A stretch of 64,000 bases of DNA from Saturnia japonica (lineage: Eukaryota; Arthropoda; Insecta; Lepidoptera; Saturniidae). Positions within the stretch are counted from its first letter, which is position 1; each line of letters begins with the position of its first letter. This document shows, one piece after another, positions 36,861 through 48,202 of the stretch. The position numbers and the translations under genes were made by a program. Under the pieces are notes generated by a model. That model saw only the letters and a list, made by a program, of their open reading frames with translations, made no database searches and was not told the origin of the DNA. Where the stretch lies: NCBI GenBank assembly GCA_033032175.1, contig CM065323.1, positions 2,852,001 through 2,916,000 on the forward strand, given 5' to 3'.

Positions 36861-37639
36861 ATTATCTCCTAAACTATGTGTCCGAATAGCATGCTTTAAG
36901 AGCAAAATTTAACTTCATAAAATTTTCTTTATGATGAAGTAACTTTTGTTCGTAAAGATCCTGTCTAAAAATAATTCTTATAAATCACTTTTTAATTTTC
37001 AACAAATCTTTGTCATAAAATACCTTATTGTGCCTTTTTGGATATACTAAGGACCAATATTATTGTGGAATATTGTATTTCTGTATCATTAACGTTTACG
37101 CCAGCGTACACGGATAAAGCAGTTCAGGAGGGCCTCGACTTCCGACTTAATGAGTGTTTAGCCTAACCTTAAATAGCCTATACTAAATACCTCGAGAGTC
37201 TGGCTATCATATACAAAAAGATGTTTTCGAATCCTTCTAATAATTCGAATTTTTATAATAAAGCGGAAAGAAACTTCCCGTTTACAATACTTTATAAACA
37301 GACAGTCAAAAATATTTTTATGCCATATTCGTGATACAAGATATCAGTTAGAAAATTTGAAAAAAAAAAATTATACACAGACAGAACAACATAGTGTGAT
37401 ACGGACCTTGAGATAAATTGTCTCGTAACCTTTTTTATTGATGTAAGTAAGCACTTGCAGCCTATATATTTATGTACAACCAACGTCAAAAGGACTGCAG
37501 GGAAAGGCCAGTGATGATAGGTTGTTAATCAGAGGACCGAGTTAAACAAGCTAAATTATTAAAAACGAAACAAAAAAAGTGACTGCAACAAAAACAATAA
37601 ATATGTTTTTTTTTTATTTTGCTTTTTATTTGATTTCCA
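36861..37639. other. AT-rich stretch, nothing recognised
   Basis: No supported gene or repeat. Confidence 0.5.
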
Positions 37640-37815
37640 GGCCTCGTACTTAAATATTCTATAGCATATGTAACTCTCACAATTACAACGAATCTAACAA
37701 CACCCCGTATGCTAAAATCCATCAAGCCGTTTAGGCTACAGAGCGTGCCAAAGAAATAGACGTACATACATACGCTATAAAACATAACCCTCCTTTTTCA
37801 CAGTCGAGTAAAAAC
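37640..37815 (-). repeat. Repeat family RF-E, inverted copy
   Basis: The minus strand reads ACTCGACTGTGAAAAAGGAG, GGTTATGTTTTATAGCGTAT, GTAGCCTAAACGGCTTGATG and GGTGTTGTTAGATTCGTTG, the family order. The 86-codon open frame across it is a by-product. Confidence 0.75.
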
Positions 37816-38344
37816 GCTATCATTGTGTGTTTAAAACGAATTTAGCAACACATCGGCGGGTCACCGATTGGACGAGATCCACGCCTACATTCATTCATTT
37901 CTTTATTCGTTGTCTTTAAAAATTGTAAACGCTCTTATTAACGAATTATTTATACCAAAATTAAACGAGTCATTTAAAAGAAAACTCTATAATTAACAGT
38001 GTGTGTGTAATTTGGTAAAATTATTATTCTAAAGCTGCCATTTAAACCAATGTAAAGAACTACTACTACCGATGAAACGACTTTAATTTAAAAATTAAAA
38101 TCATCCTGTTTAAATTCAATTTAGACCCCAAGAAGACACTTATGAATGTCAACACACTACTGCCTGTTCGGGAAACATCCCGGTAATCGAGATAAACAGG
38201 TAAGAAGCTCGTTGTAATTGCTTATTATAGTATTTTTATTGTTTACCGATATTGTCATTTTCAGTGGATATACAAAGAGAGAGTCACTTCCAGACATCAC
38301 CCCATTATTCACGTAATGATTCACCATTTAAAAAATTCATACTA
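37816..38344. other. AT-rich linker
   Basis: CACACTACTGCCTGTTCGGG at about 38,152 resembles CACACTATTACCTGTTCAGG inside both copies of the 4.1 kb duplication (45,371 and 50,720). It is a weak shared repeat. Confidence 0.35.
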
Positions 38345-38590
38345 TCACGCCTGTATCCCCGCAGGTTTAGGAAGAGGTGTACTAACGTAAATCCACAGTT
38401 CGCCGTGTATGTTTTTTAGGTCCCATATAATAGGGGGCGATCTTATTGCCATTATCGGGCACAAAGCGAAACTCCGAGCGGCTACTGAGAATTTCATAGA
38501 AAAACCTAATATCAATTTGCTCGACCCGGGAATCAAACCCAGGACCTCGATAATAGTAGTCGCGCTTACGACCACTGGGCTAACGAGGCA
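38345..38590 (-). mobile_element. Full-length tRNA-derived SINE
   Basis: The minus strand starts TGCCTCGTTAGCCCAGTGGT. Box A (TAGCCCAGTGG, 38,582-38,572) and box B (GGTTTGATTCC, 38,539-38,529) are well preserved and suitably spaced for pol III transcription. A tRNA-unrelated body follows, with CGCTTTGTGCCCGATAATGG, ATATGGGACCTAAAAAACAT and a 3' end GGGGATACAGGCGTGAT. Head and body match lepidopteran SINEs as I know them. Open frames of 69-84 codons on both strands are by-products. No clear target duplication was seen. Confidence 0.85.
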
Positions 38591-39577
38591 TTTTGACAAT
38601 ACAACTTACCTAACATGATTATTGAACTTATTATCGACTAAATCGGTTACCCTAAAAATGTTAAGACGTGATGATAAATCGATATGAATTAATTATAATT
38701 CAGTTGATCCCTGAAAATTACAACACTGCAATTCTGCAAAAATATTATCACACAGCAGCTATGGCCGTCTTATAGAGATTAGTGAATAAGTAATCTAAAA
38801 GACATTAACTATCGTTTAATCCAAGATTATCGATAGGTGATTTCTAAGGTTTACACACAGCTTATAAATAACAGAATGTTCACTTCGTAAATCACAGTTG
38901 AAGCTTCCAAAGGCCGGTCATAACCTTTTTGTACGGTGCAAAGAGCATAACTCAGACAACATTACGAGTATAATAAAAATTTGGCCAAGTTGGACTTGCG
39001 CATCAAGGGTTCCATTGTTATCTTCTTCTTCTTAACCAGTAGGAATGCTCGTTTATACATACACATTTATGCCAATGTAACGTGGATATAAAAAAATTGT
39101 AATATTTAAAGTTCAAACAACGCTCTAATAAGATATTGTCTGCTTTGTAAGAACGTAACATATTGATGCAATTCAAAATTTATTTTCTATTTTATTTATT
39201 CATTTCAGGAAATCTACAGCTCTTAAATTCTAACATACAATTACATACATAATTAAGTTGAAATATTATCTTAGCCAAAAAAATTTCAATCGTATTTAAA
39301 AAAAAAAATAACAATCTTATACCCCAACGAAATTATTAATTAATAATATTTGCATCAAAAAGAACGATGTAGTGCTTCTGGTGTAAGTGAGAGTGCGCGT
39401 GTGTGTGTGTGTGTGTGTTTTTTCGCTTTAATATATGTACTAATTACATACATTTATCATATTTGGAACAATATCAATAGCTTTTCCTTTAAACGCTTCA
39501 TTACTGTAAAAAAAATGTCTAAATTTTCAGCTTTCGCGTTATATGAATGTTTTTATGTCACTTATTTTTTTTTAGTA
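38591..39577. other. AT-rich stretch with a GT microsatellite
   Basis: A (GT)n run lies at about 39,397-39,418 and a CTTCTTCTT run at about 39,023 that could be an inverted RF-A tail. Nothing else is supported. Confidence 0.45.
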
Positions 39578-39735
39578 ACGGCAGATGATGAGCACACTGC
39601 AATCCAACAACGTCAGTGATCATCGTAAGATCTAAATCGCCAGCTGACGCTAGCATAAAGGCTAATGTTTCTTCCTTTGTACAACATAGCATCCTTCAAA
39701 CATAGCGTGCAGAGATATTTGATCAGGCTGGCATG
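39578..39735 (+). repeat. Repeat family RF-B, copy 7
   Basis: GATGAGCACACTGCAATCC, CGTAAGATCTAAATCGCCAG, GACGCTAGCATAAAGGC and GTTTCTTC match 14,520-14,660 without the microsatellite. Confidence 0.6.
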
Positions 39736-39757
39736 AAAGCGCCGACTAACGATTACT

Positions 39758-39875
39758 ACTAATATTAGTAGTTCGACGATAAGTGATGATTCATAATCGA
39801 AGTATCATTAGTAGTTACTAATATTAGTAGTTCGATGATGAGTGATCATTCATAATCGAAGTACTATTAGTAATT
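39758..39875. repeat. Two-unit 59-bp tandem repeat
   Basis: ACTAATATTAGTAGTTCGA begins at 39,758 and again at 39,817. The units differ at a few positions. Each unit contains the palindrome CTAATATTAG. Confidence 0.85.
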
Positions 39876-40345
39876 GGCAATGGTGGGTTAGTAATTTAAT
39901 AAAATGAGTAATTATTACGACCGAACGACCTTTTTTTTTTTGTTTTTAAGGTAATTATTATGTGTCCTTAGTTTACGACTGTGCGACTTTTTTTTTGGTG
40001 ATGTGAAATATGTATAGGCGAGGGATAAACCTGATTGTTGGAGTGGCGATATAGGCCGTATATATTTTAATTTTTTTAATGTTGAATGTTTCTTTCTTTT
40101 ATTCACTAAGATGTTTCACATTTATCGGAAGTCCGGTGACGGCCAATTTTTTCTGGTAGGTAATACGAATGCGCGGCCTTTTTTGTTGGCTTTCCACTGT
40201 TGCCCTTATTTTTTGCTGGCCACTCTCACCACCTCTGGGTATTAATCAAAGGCTCTATTATGAATGATCATTCATATTCGTAATTCGATTATGAATTTAT
40301 CACTCATAATTTAAATCTCTCGATTATGTAAATCATTCATAATCG
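39758..40345. mobile_element. Foldback-like region with repeated inverted ends
   Basis: 39,838-39,859 (ATGAGTGATCATTCATAATC plus GA) is the reverse complement, with one inserted base, of 40,285-40,307. The right side also contains an 18-base perfect palindrome, TATGAATGATCATTCATA (40,259-40,276), and a further TCATTCATAATCG at about 40,334. The interior of about 380 bases is T-rich and non-coding. I infer a foldback or MITE-type element. Confidence 0.5.
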
Positions 40346-40524
40346 CCCACGTCTATTACATTTATGTCATTGACTATGTTAATTATAGCAATTTGCAATA
40401 CTTAAATGTGTTGAACTACTGTTTTGACGTAGTTTTAACTTTTAGCTTTGTTATAAAATGAATACATAACAGTCTGCGCTACAATATGTTTACTGATCTG
40501 AAAATATTTTTTTAGAACTTACTA

Positions 40525-40585
40525 TACTGTTAGCCTTTGGGGCCCTGGAGCCTCTGGCAGCTTTTACAGCTTTACCGGACTTACA
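40525..40585 (-). mobile_element. Short Jockey-like LINE 3' UTR fragment
   Basis: TGTTAGCCTTTGGGGCCCT and GGCTTTTACAGCTTTACCGG-like text (here with GCAGC before TTTTACAG) align with 58,194-58,256 in the same orientation. Confidence 0.6.
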
Positions 40586-41264
40586 TATTAAACAGACGAT
40601 CGCTGTTATTTGTTCGTTTATACTTTTACACCATCAGGTGCTGTACAGTCGTTTTGCCAACTTAGTATTTAAAAAACCAACTTAACAACAGAAGTAAAAA
40701 AAATGTATTAATCATTATCAGAGAAAATTATATCTTTTCAAAGTTCAAAAGTTCAGTGAGATATCTAGAATCTATGACTTGTGGTTAATCCCTAGTTATT
40801 AAGGTCATCACTACAATATTATTCGACTTTCGTTCACCTCGTAAACTAAGGGTTCAATATTTGGCAATAAGCACGTACTTTATGGAATATAGAGAAATTC
40901 AAGAGATTTTCTATATTATATTAAAACTTTGGTAATATTCCTCCATCAATACACTGCTAACTACACTCGTGGAAAAATTTAGAGGAACGTAAAAAAATTT
41001 GGTATGAAACAAAATGTCATGGATAATTTGACAGTTAATTTTATTAATTTTGACTAGCTATCATTTAAAATTTCAAACGTCGAAAAAGTACAATTCGAAG
41101 AGCTAGATGAGGCAACACTATAGTCCAATCTATAATAGTCTTTCCTAAGCGTTTATATTTTTTTTTTATAAAATGTGTTTATTATTCATTTTTCTTAACA
41201 TGTCCAGTTTTAAAATTGTTGAGGAACACTAATTGCGATCTAGGCTTAGGCAGTTTTGCAAGTA
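40586..41264. other. AT-rich stretch, nothing recognised
   Basis: No gene or repeat supported. Confidence 0.5.
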
Positions 41265-41385
41265 TCAACACTATCTTGTTGGGATACTGACATCGTTATA
41301 AGACCGGACACTATATTCACTTGATAATGGCAGTAATGGTCTTCATTAAAGAGGACCAGTTGCCAAGTTAGGAAGAAGAAGAATA
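41265..41385 (+). repeat. Repeat family RF-A, 3' portion
   Basis: CTATCTTGTTGGGATACTGA, GATAATGGCAGTAATGGTCT, GTTGCCAAGTTAGGAAGAAG. It is repeated 540 bases downstream (41,785-41,938), with a large hairpin in between. Confidence 0.7.
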
Positions 41386-41496
41386 TCATGTTTTCTGTGA
41401 CAAGACGTGGATTGGAGTTTGAAGACTAAGCCGTAGGCGAGGACTTCACTAATACGAGACAGGCAATTGCCATTTCCGCCGAGGCATATATAGTGC

Positions 41497-41763
41497 TTTT
41501 CTCAAACATGCATGGAAATATTGTCATTATTTTCGAAAAAAGAACACTTGAAGTATCGGATTGACGGAGAAAGAAAATTAAATCGTTTCTTGAATTTGGA
41601 ATATTACAACGCTCCAGCAATGTTGTATGAAACGTCGTGCTGGGGTTATTAAACACTCTTTGATTGGATCTCTTTTAACATTCTTGGCATGTCCGTAAAT
41701 TCAAAACTTCGAGTGTTCTTTTTTCGAAATTAATAACAATATTTCCATGCACGTTTGAGAAAA
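41497..41763. repeat. Large inverted repeat: 57-base arms, 153-base loop
   Basis: The arm at 41,497-41,553 (starting TTTTCTCAAACATGCATGGA) and that at 41,707-41,763 are reverse complements with only a few mismatches. The loop contains a 76-codon minus-strand frame that I do not trust. The structure is flanked on both sides by RF-A 3' ends in direct orientation. Confidence 0.85.
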
Positions 41764-41784
41764 AATAATAACATGGACCATTAA

Positions 41785-41938
41785 TTCTGAGGTACCACAA
41801 AAGTTCTATCTAGCAAGGGAGCTACAATCTTGTTAGGATATAATCATTATATGACAAAACATTCTATATTCACTCGATAATGGCAGTAATGGTCTTCAAT
41901 AAAGATGATTTGTTGCCAAGTTAGGAGAAAGAGAAGTC
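41785..41938 (+). repeat. Repeat family RF-A, 3' portion
   Basis: CTGAGGTACCACAAAAGTTC, GCTACAATCTTGTTAGGATA, GATAATGGCAGTAATGGTCT and AAGTTAGGAGAAAGAGAAG. It covers slightly more of the family than the 41,265-41,385 copy. Confidence 0.7.
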
Positions 41939-43647
41939 GTCGATTATAAAATCTAATACAAATTTATACAATGTAAACAAAATGAAATTTTAAAATATTA
42001 AAGATCTGTTAAAAGATAAATTATTCTTAAAATTTATAGCCGTCCTGTCTGTCGATTCTCTTTCCGTCATTACATTTCGCTCCCTTTTAATGTAATATCC
42101 CGTGTTATCGCATTAAGATTGAGTGCGAAGGGTCTTTCTGTATAATTAACGGAGATTTCTTCCTGACCTTTCTTGGCCTTTTCATTCCCGAAAGGTCGTT
42201 AGGATCTCTTCAAAATAATGTTGCAATGTGATTTAATATTGACCGAATGGTGGATTTGCCATCGACTACAACGTTATTACATGATATCGTTTAGCGTAAA
42301 CAAAAGACTCACATCTCAAGTGCACGCAATGGTAAGGGCTTGGAATGGAAATTATAGTTGCTTTAATATGCATGGTGATGATAAACAAAACTGGAAATGA
42401 AACAATTTCTCACACTCAAGAAGTTATTTTAATATAACTAGAACGTCGTGAAATTATTTTCTTTCGTCACTATTATATTATGTGTGATAATTTACGACCA
42501 GTTATATTTTACATAAAGTGAATAATAGAAATATTGAGCCATTGCGGAGTATGACGACGGTAAGATAACTATATTTGTAAGAATCTCTCATACTCACGCA
42601 GTTATTTTGTTATTCGTGATTTTTTATGTCAATGTTATAACATTAGTTATAATACTCGATATGCTACATTTTACTTGTGGTGATTAAAAATATCACTGAG
42701 TCGCGGCGGGGCACGGTAACTATAAATAGACTGTAAGTGAAATAACTTCTCATACGTTATTTTAGGGTTATAAAAAACTTCAAAGAAACTAAAGCCTAAC
42801 AGTGTTGAGAATAAAAATCAATTTTGCTCTAATATATTATATCTTCTATTGCCGCTGCAATATTAGATTTATCTCTCTAGCACACGTAGACTTGTCATCG
42901 GAATTTAGATTTCTGCGAATTGTAATCTAGGTTAGCACACATGAATTTAGATTACGCTTGCAAGATATACAGTAACGAGCATTTTCAATTCATGTAACTG
43001 ACGTGGCACGTGATTTATCTTGTTACTTGTTATAACTAGTGATATGTGAAATGTTTTAAATATAGGCTAACTGGAGATGAGTAATAGAAAATGACCTACC
43101 GCTAACCGCAATAATATTTTTTGATTCTTATGTGATATCCTTAACCGAAAGTCGAGGATCGTTGTAGTATACTAACCCACGCCTACCCGGTCTCGCAGCA
43201 ACTAAGTGGGAGGTCAAGTACCTGTTACATAAGCTGGCTTTGAAGGAGTTCTAACTTTTTCTGATAAAGGGAGCGAGGGAAATATTCAAAAACTTACGTA
43301 ATATTTTAAAAATCCTCGAGAGTTGTCTTGGGACACCCGGTATGAACAAAGTTCCTTTCGCTTTAAATCATGTATTATTAAATAACAAGCACAATGAGGG
43401 AATTGCAATAAAATTGTATTTAATAAAAATTTAAAAAATATTTAAATAAATAAAAATCCAAAATACACATGACTGAAATTGTACATAGAACAGTGCGTAC
43501 AAATCTGCTCACCACAAAGCTAGGTCAATTCGACGACGGTTTTATTCTTGAAAATCCTATAGATGAATGTACTTGCCTCTTTTTAGTATCGGTCGCGTTG
43601 AACACTTGTCCTACCTATAGCTACTATCAACCAAACCCGGGATAAGG
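41939..43647. other. AT-rich stretch with a degenerate triple motif
   Basis: Three loosely similar blocks, each with a TTCTCAYACTC-like word followed by GTTATTTT, lie at about 42,405, 42,583 and 42,741. No gene is supported. Confidence 0.35.
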
Positions 43648-43885
43648 AACTTTGTTCCTGGTACTAGAACTGGTACTGGCATGCTATGGAACTTTATGGT
43701 TAATAGTTATAGAATAAGGGATAAAAGTATTTAGTAAGTTTTATTTAGTTATTAGTTTGTTTACTGTAGAATTTTATGTTGTTTTTTCTTGAATTTGGAT
43801 ATGCTCCGATGGGGCTGGCATACACAAACTGTAAAAGACCCTTAAATAAAGAGAAAAAAAATTAAGAATAAAAAAACTTTGTTCC
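43648..43885 (+). mobile_element. Retroposed insert with 11-bp target duplication, AATAAA and A-rich tail
   Basis: AACTTTGTTCC occurs at 43,648-43,658 and 43,875-43,885. The 216 bases between end in AATAAAGAGAAAAAAAATT and a second A-run. Polyadenylation signal, A tail and direct flanking repeats are hallmarks of LINE-mediated retroposition of a polyadenylated RNA. The insert (TTGAATTTGGATATGCTCCG, GGGGCTGGCATACACAAAC) does not code. It could be a LINE 3' end, a SINE, or a 3'-UTR processed pseudogene. Confidence 0.6.
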
Positions 43886-44159
43886 AAAATTAATAAAATG
43901 ATTGAAACTGTTTTCTAAACATTTATAATTTAAACTAATAACACTATGCCGATTATTTCATTATTCCTTACTAGAGAAAAAGGGGTGTTCTGTTCTGTTG
44001 AATTCCCGACATTGGTTTGACTTTAAACAAATAATTATAATTCCATTTATTATAGGAGTGTTTTCAAAAAAAACTTACCTCTTATCATTTCGCGGTTCAC
44101 GATTTTCTTATTTTTGCTTACACTGAGGGAATAGCTAAAATCATTGAAAATTTGCTTAC

Positions 44160-44615
44160 GTGATACTTGATCGCCCCCCTTTTTTTTTGCGCGGGGAAAT
44201 CCTGCATTGGATCCGCCTCCCGAGCCGGGCCGCTCAAGAGAGGGGTATGTCGGACTCTTACCGACTAAAACCCCATGGTGTCCTTCTCGTACCTGATGGC
44301 CGGAGAGCGGGAACTGCTTGCACATATCATCTGCTCGACCCGGCAGGTGTGGCCCTACCACGGGGCTCCGTCGCGGTCGGAGGCAATCGGCACCTCCAAC
44401 GAGCCTCGGAGAGCGTACGAACACCAGTGCGTGCCTCTTCCATCTCTTTACGCAGTCACGGACATGCCCAGGTCTGCCACCTGCAGACCCATTTAAGGCG
44501 GTTGGAGATTATCACGCGGTCTCCGGCGCCTGGCTCGTTGACCGCGGGAGGGGAGCAAGGTGTTACGCTCCCGCTCCCTCTCCGCCTCCTCTTTCGCAAG
44601 CATGACTTCACATAT
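44160..44615. mobile_element. GC-rich island, probable LINE fragment
   Basis: An abrupt rise in GC begins at a C6T9 run (44,173-44,188) that could be the inverted A tail of a minus-strand LINE. Open frames run through it on both strands and in several frames, as expected of GC-rich non-coding sequence. The words GTATGTCGGACTCTTACCGA and CTAAAACCCCATGGTGT are familiar from lepidopteran LINE-associated repeats, from memory only. It lies 150 bases left of the duplicated block and is not itself duplicated. Confidence 0.35.
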
Positions 44616-46073
44616 TAAAAATAAATACGTAAACATTACGACTTATATCAAGCAAATGTAATTTTAATTCAAAGAGATTAAGTTACGCAGTCTGCACATA
44701 TAAAGATAAAAAATATTTAGATAATATATATGTAGTAAAAGTATATTAATAAAATAAAGTGACATTTATACATAACAACAAATAATATATTTATAATTAA
44801 TAATAAAAAAAGAATATAAGGTGCCTTTATACTCGTTTGAAGTATTTTTTAAACGAATATTAATTATTTAAAAAAAAATTCAATCAACTTATTGGTAATA
44901 TTTAGTGTTAGAATAACTTTATATTATCAATAAATACCTCTAACGTGACCTATTTATTATCAGTATAATTGTAATATTTTCTAAAGTTTTACATTACTTT
45001 TATTAAGAATAACATAGAGTCTATAATACCTACTCTATGTTACTTGTAAATACTTCAACCTCTTTGTTTTAATTCAAACAAAAACACTTTCTGCCGTTTG
45101 CTACCGTTTTCCTCTTTTAGGGTGGCGTAGGGAAAGTGGTAATTTTCATAGTAATTAGCCGAGGCCCTCCCGAGCGAGAGTGTCACCTGTAAGGGCGCGA
45201 GAAAATGGATTTTTATAAACGTTAATTTTTATTTTATTTATTACAATCTGTTAAATCAGTTTTAGAACGCTTAACATATCTTAAAATGAACCGCTGTTTC
45301 GGTGAAAGTTTATAATGATCAAACCATAAAATTAAATTGAAGCACTTTATTCGATTTAGGCCCTAAAATGGCACACACTATTACCTGTTCAGGAAACTCC
45401 CCCATGATTTCTTCTCTCTCATTTAATGAAATGTGGCTAAACGTGACGCGTCCTTGAAGTTTCTCTTTCATTTCTCCTTGAATCACCCCTAAAGAAGTTT
45501 CATTTCAAAAGTAATAATTTCAATTAGTCAAATGCTTTTCGAGTTATAACAAAATTAACGCAGTGATACAAAGTCAGAGACATTGTCATTTGCCAGACAC
45601 TAAAATTCAATGCCAGTGTGTATCCAACAATATAGAGACAGTATATAAAAAAAATCTTAAAGAAATATAAAGGGAAACCAAGAAAAACATGTAAATATAC
45701 ATATTCTAATAGGAATGTCCTAAATTCAGCTACATAAAATTCTACGCTCCAAGACGTCACGCATGACGGCGAACATCACCATACACACTCGTACGTGCCG
45801 ACATACTCACTATAATATATGTATATATAATTGTAAGACATATATGTAACGTGTCATATCGGCTAGGGTTGCTAAATATTTTCCATAGATTTAATAACTC
45901 GAAACAGCTGTGTTAGAAAGAGATAGGTATACGAGACCATTTTCGTTGTGCTATCGGACTGTATCGGTCCAAGTCAATCGTGACAAAAACAAAGCCCGCT
46001 TATTTTTTTTAAATATAAGGTTTTAAACTGTAAGATATACTACAATATTTTAACTATAAGATAAGGTATGATT

Positions 46074-46350
46074 TTATTAATGGAAGTCATAAAATAGCAG
46101 CAGTCACAGAGAAATTGAGGGGTTATAGGCTAGCGTGGTATGGGCATGAGGAGGGGTGAAAGATATAACTAAAAGGTTGTTAAGTATGAAGTTGGATGAA
46201 TATAGGAGTAGAGGAAGACCGAAGAAGGTATGGATGGATTGTGTGAAGAATGAAATGCGTATAAAAGTGGATATTTGATAGAGTAGAAGGTGAAAACATT
46301 TTGTGCCGACCCTATTTAAGAAGGATAAAGGGTAAGAAAATGATGATGAT
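46074..46350 (+). pseudogene. RTE-type LINE 3' end relic (left copy)
   Basis: The translation contains SRGRPKKVWMDCVKNEM, a typical C-terminal block of RTE-type LINE ORFs, and it ends near an ATGATGATGATG tail (46,340-46,352). Stops interrupt the frame. It lies just left of the mariner insertion. Confidence 0.6.
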
Positions 46351-46423
46351 GATGAAGGTTTTAAACTGTAACTTAATTAATGTTTACTAGAGAGAGAGAC
46401 GTGTTTAATTGTGGTTATTTGTA

Positions 46424-47674
46424 GGTCCTTACTTATGAAATTGGCGTTTTGTACGGGAGGAATATAAAGTTAATTTTTTTTAAATAAAATATATTTCATT
46501 AATCAATGTATGCACCGTTATTATCTATGCACTTTTGCCATATCATGGGTTGTTCATTGATCCTTTTACTAAAAAACCATGGAGGTGAGAATCAATATAC
46601 TCTTTGAAGGCGGTTTGGACTGCCGCATCGGATTTGAATTTTTTTCTTGTAAGAAGTTGTACAAATTCTAGAAAAAATGGTAATCTGTTGGAGCAAGATC
46701 CGGGGAGTATGGTGGATGTCGCAGACATTCCAATTGTAGCTCATCTAACTTAGTGGTTGTTTGTTGTGCAGTGTGTGGTCTTGCGTTGTCGTGAAGCAGC
46801 AGTGGCCTAGAGCGATTGACCAATCTCGGTTGTTTAGCAGCTAGTTCTTTCTTCATGGTTTGCAGTTGCTGACAATAGATATCTGCCGTAATCGTTTGGC
46901 CAGATTTTAGAAAGCTGTAGTGAACGACACCGGCTCTAGTCCACCAAACACTCACAAGTAACTTTTTCTGAGTAAATTTTCGTTTAGAGCAGGATTTGGC
47001 TGGGTCCCCAGGGTTCAGCCATTGCGACAAGCGCTTCCGATTATCGTACAGTATCAACTTTTCATCACAAGTAATGATTCGATTTAAAATCCCTTCATTA
47101 TTGTGTCGGTTGAGCAAAGTAACACAGCAGTCGATGCATGTTTGTAAGTTCGATTCACTCAATTCATGAGGTAGCCATCGTTCAAGTTTTTTACTTTCCC
47201 GATTTGCTTCAAGTTGATTAATACAGTTTAATCACTTACCCCGAAGCCTGCAGCTACCTCTGAAGTGCTTTGTGGTGGATCCGCTTCCTTCTTTAATTCT
47301 TAATATTTCTTTAATTCTTCATTTTCCACTTTGGTCTCCGGCCGTCCACGGGGTTGGTTCTGAAGGTCGAAATTTTCGAACGAAAACGTTGAAACCAAAA
47401 ACGAATCATCATTAATCCTTCGAGCTGTGTCTGAAGCACTGGTGCCACGGTAGAACTCGTACTCGTAAATATACCGATATTTCATGTTTTCCATTGTGCG
47501 GTAATAAGCGATGCCAAAGAAAAAAATACTGAGGAAAAAACAAATGAATGACTGTTTTCAAACTCAAATGTACCAGCTAAATGAATTTATAAAATTGGAA
47601 TTATTAACCAAAGAGGAGATATTTCAGATCAAAATGGTCAGTACGACAAAACGATAATTTCATATGTAAGGACC
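46424..47674 (-). mobile_element. mariner element, left copy (defective)
   Basis: The left end GGTCCTTACTTATGAAATTG is the near-perfect inverse of the right end CATATGTAAGGACC region, with about 30-base TIRs continuing into CGTTTTGT. TA dinucleotides flank both ends (46,422-46,423 and 47,675-47,676), the mariner target duplication. The 1251-base length is close to the usual 1.3 kb. Confidence 0.9.
46543..47494 (-). pseudogene. mariner transposase, frameshifted (left copy)
   Basis: The reading frame begins MENMKYRYIYEYEFYRGTSA and is recognisable as a DD34D transposase. The first catalytic D is in ITCDEKLILYDN, the second in LLLHDNARPHTA, the third in YSPDLAPTDYHFF. WLNPGDPAKSCSKRKFTQKK and VSVWWTRAGVVHY are also typical. 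Frame changes occur in the N-terminal helix-turn-helix region, before ELSESN, and after DYHFF; part of the N-terminal domain is deleted. A 12-base difference near 47,290-47,310 separates it from the right copy. It cannot encode an active enzyme. Confidence 0.9.
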
Positions 47675-48202
47675 TAATAAATGTAAAAAAGGAGAGTTTT
47701 GCATAGTTATTATTTTTATTCAAAAGTATAATATATATTCGGAAAAAAATATATTTTGACAACCCTATTTCCAACTGAAAACAAGCTCTAAGTATACCGC
47801 GTTATATTTCATTCATTCCCACAACACAAGATTATGGCCCATAGTTTTCTTTATTTATGTACTATATTTTTAACCCTATATAATATATAACACACGTACA
47901 AGGCTCAAATAAATTAAACTGTCCTTTACTTCCACAAGTAACTGGAGATCATGAAAATTATTGTTTAAAATCCATAGTGTTTATTGATTTATATAGCCAC
48001 ACATTATTGATTATAAACAACACAAGAATAAATTTAAAATTTTTCATTGTTAGCTAGCTTATAATCCAATATTTATATGTGCACTTCAAATGAATGAGTT
48101 GTAATTATTTCACAAAAATTTGTTACTTGAATACAGAATTATATAAAAAATAAGGAAAAGTATTTTTTTTATTGTACAAGAATAGTCTTTTGTATAATAA
48201 AC

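Noticed and set aside
38529..38590. A functional tRNA gene, because box A and box B are both good
   Set aside because: The sequence cannot fold into a full cloverleaf with an acceptor stem, and a long tRNA-unrelated body follows; it is the head of a SINE.
39758..39875. CRISPR-like array
   Set aside because: Only two adjacent 59-base units without spacers, in a eukaryotic repeat-rich context; a simple tandem duplication explains it.
44160..44618. A host protein-coding exon in the GC-rich island
   Set aside because: Frames are open on both strands and in three frames at once, which reflects GC content, not selection on one frame; no protein motif is seen.
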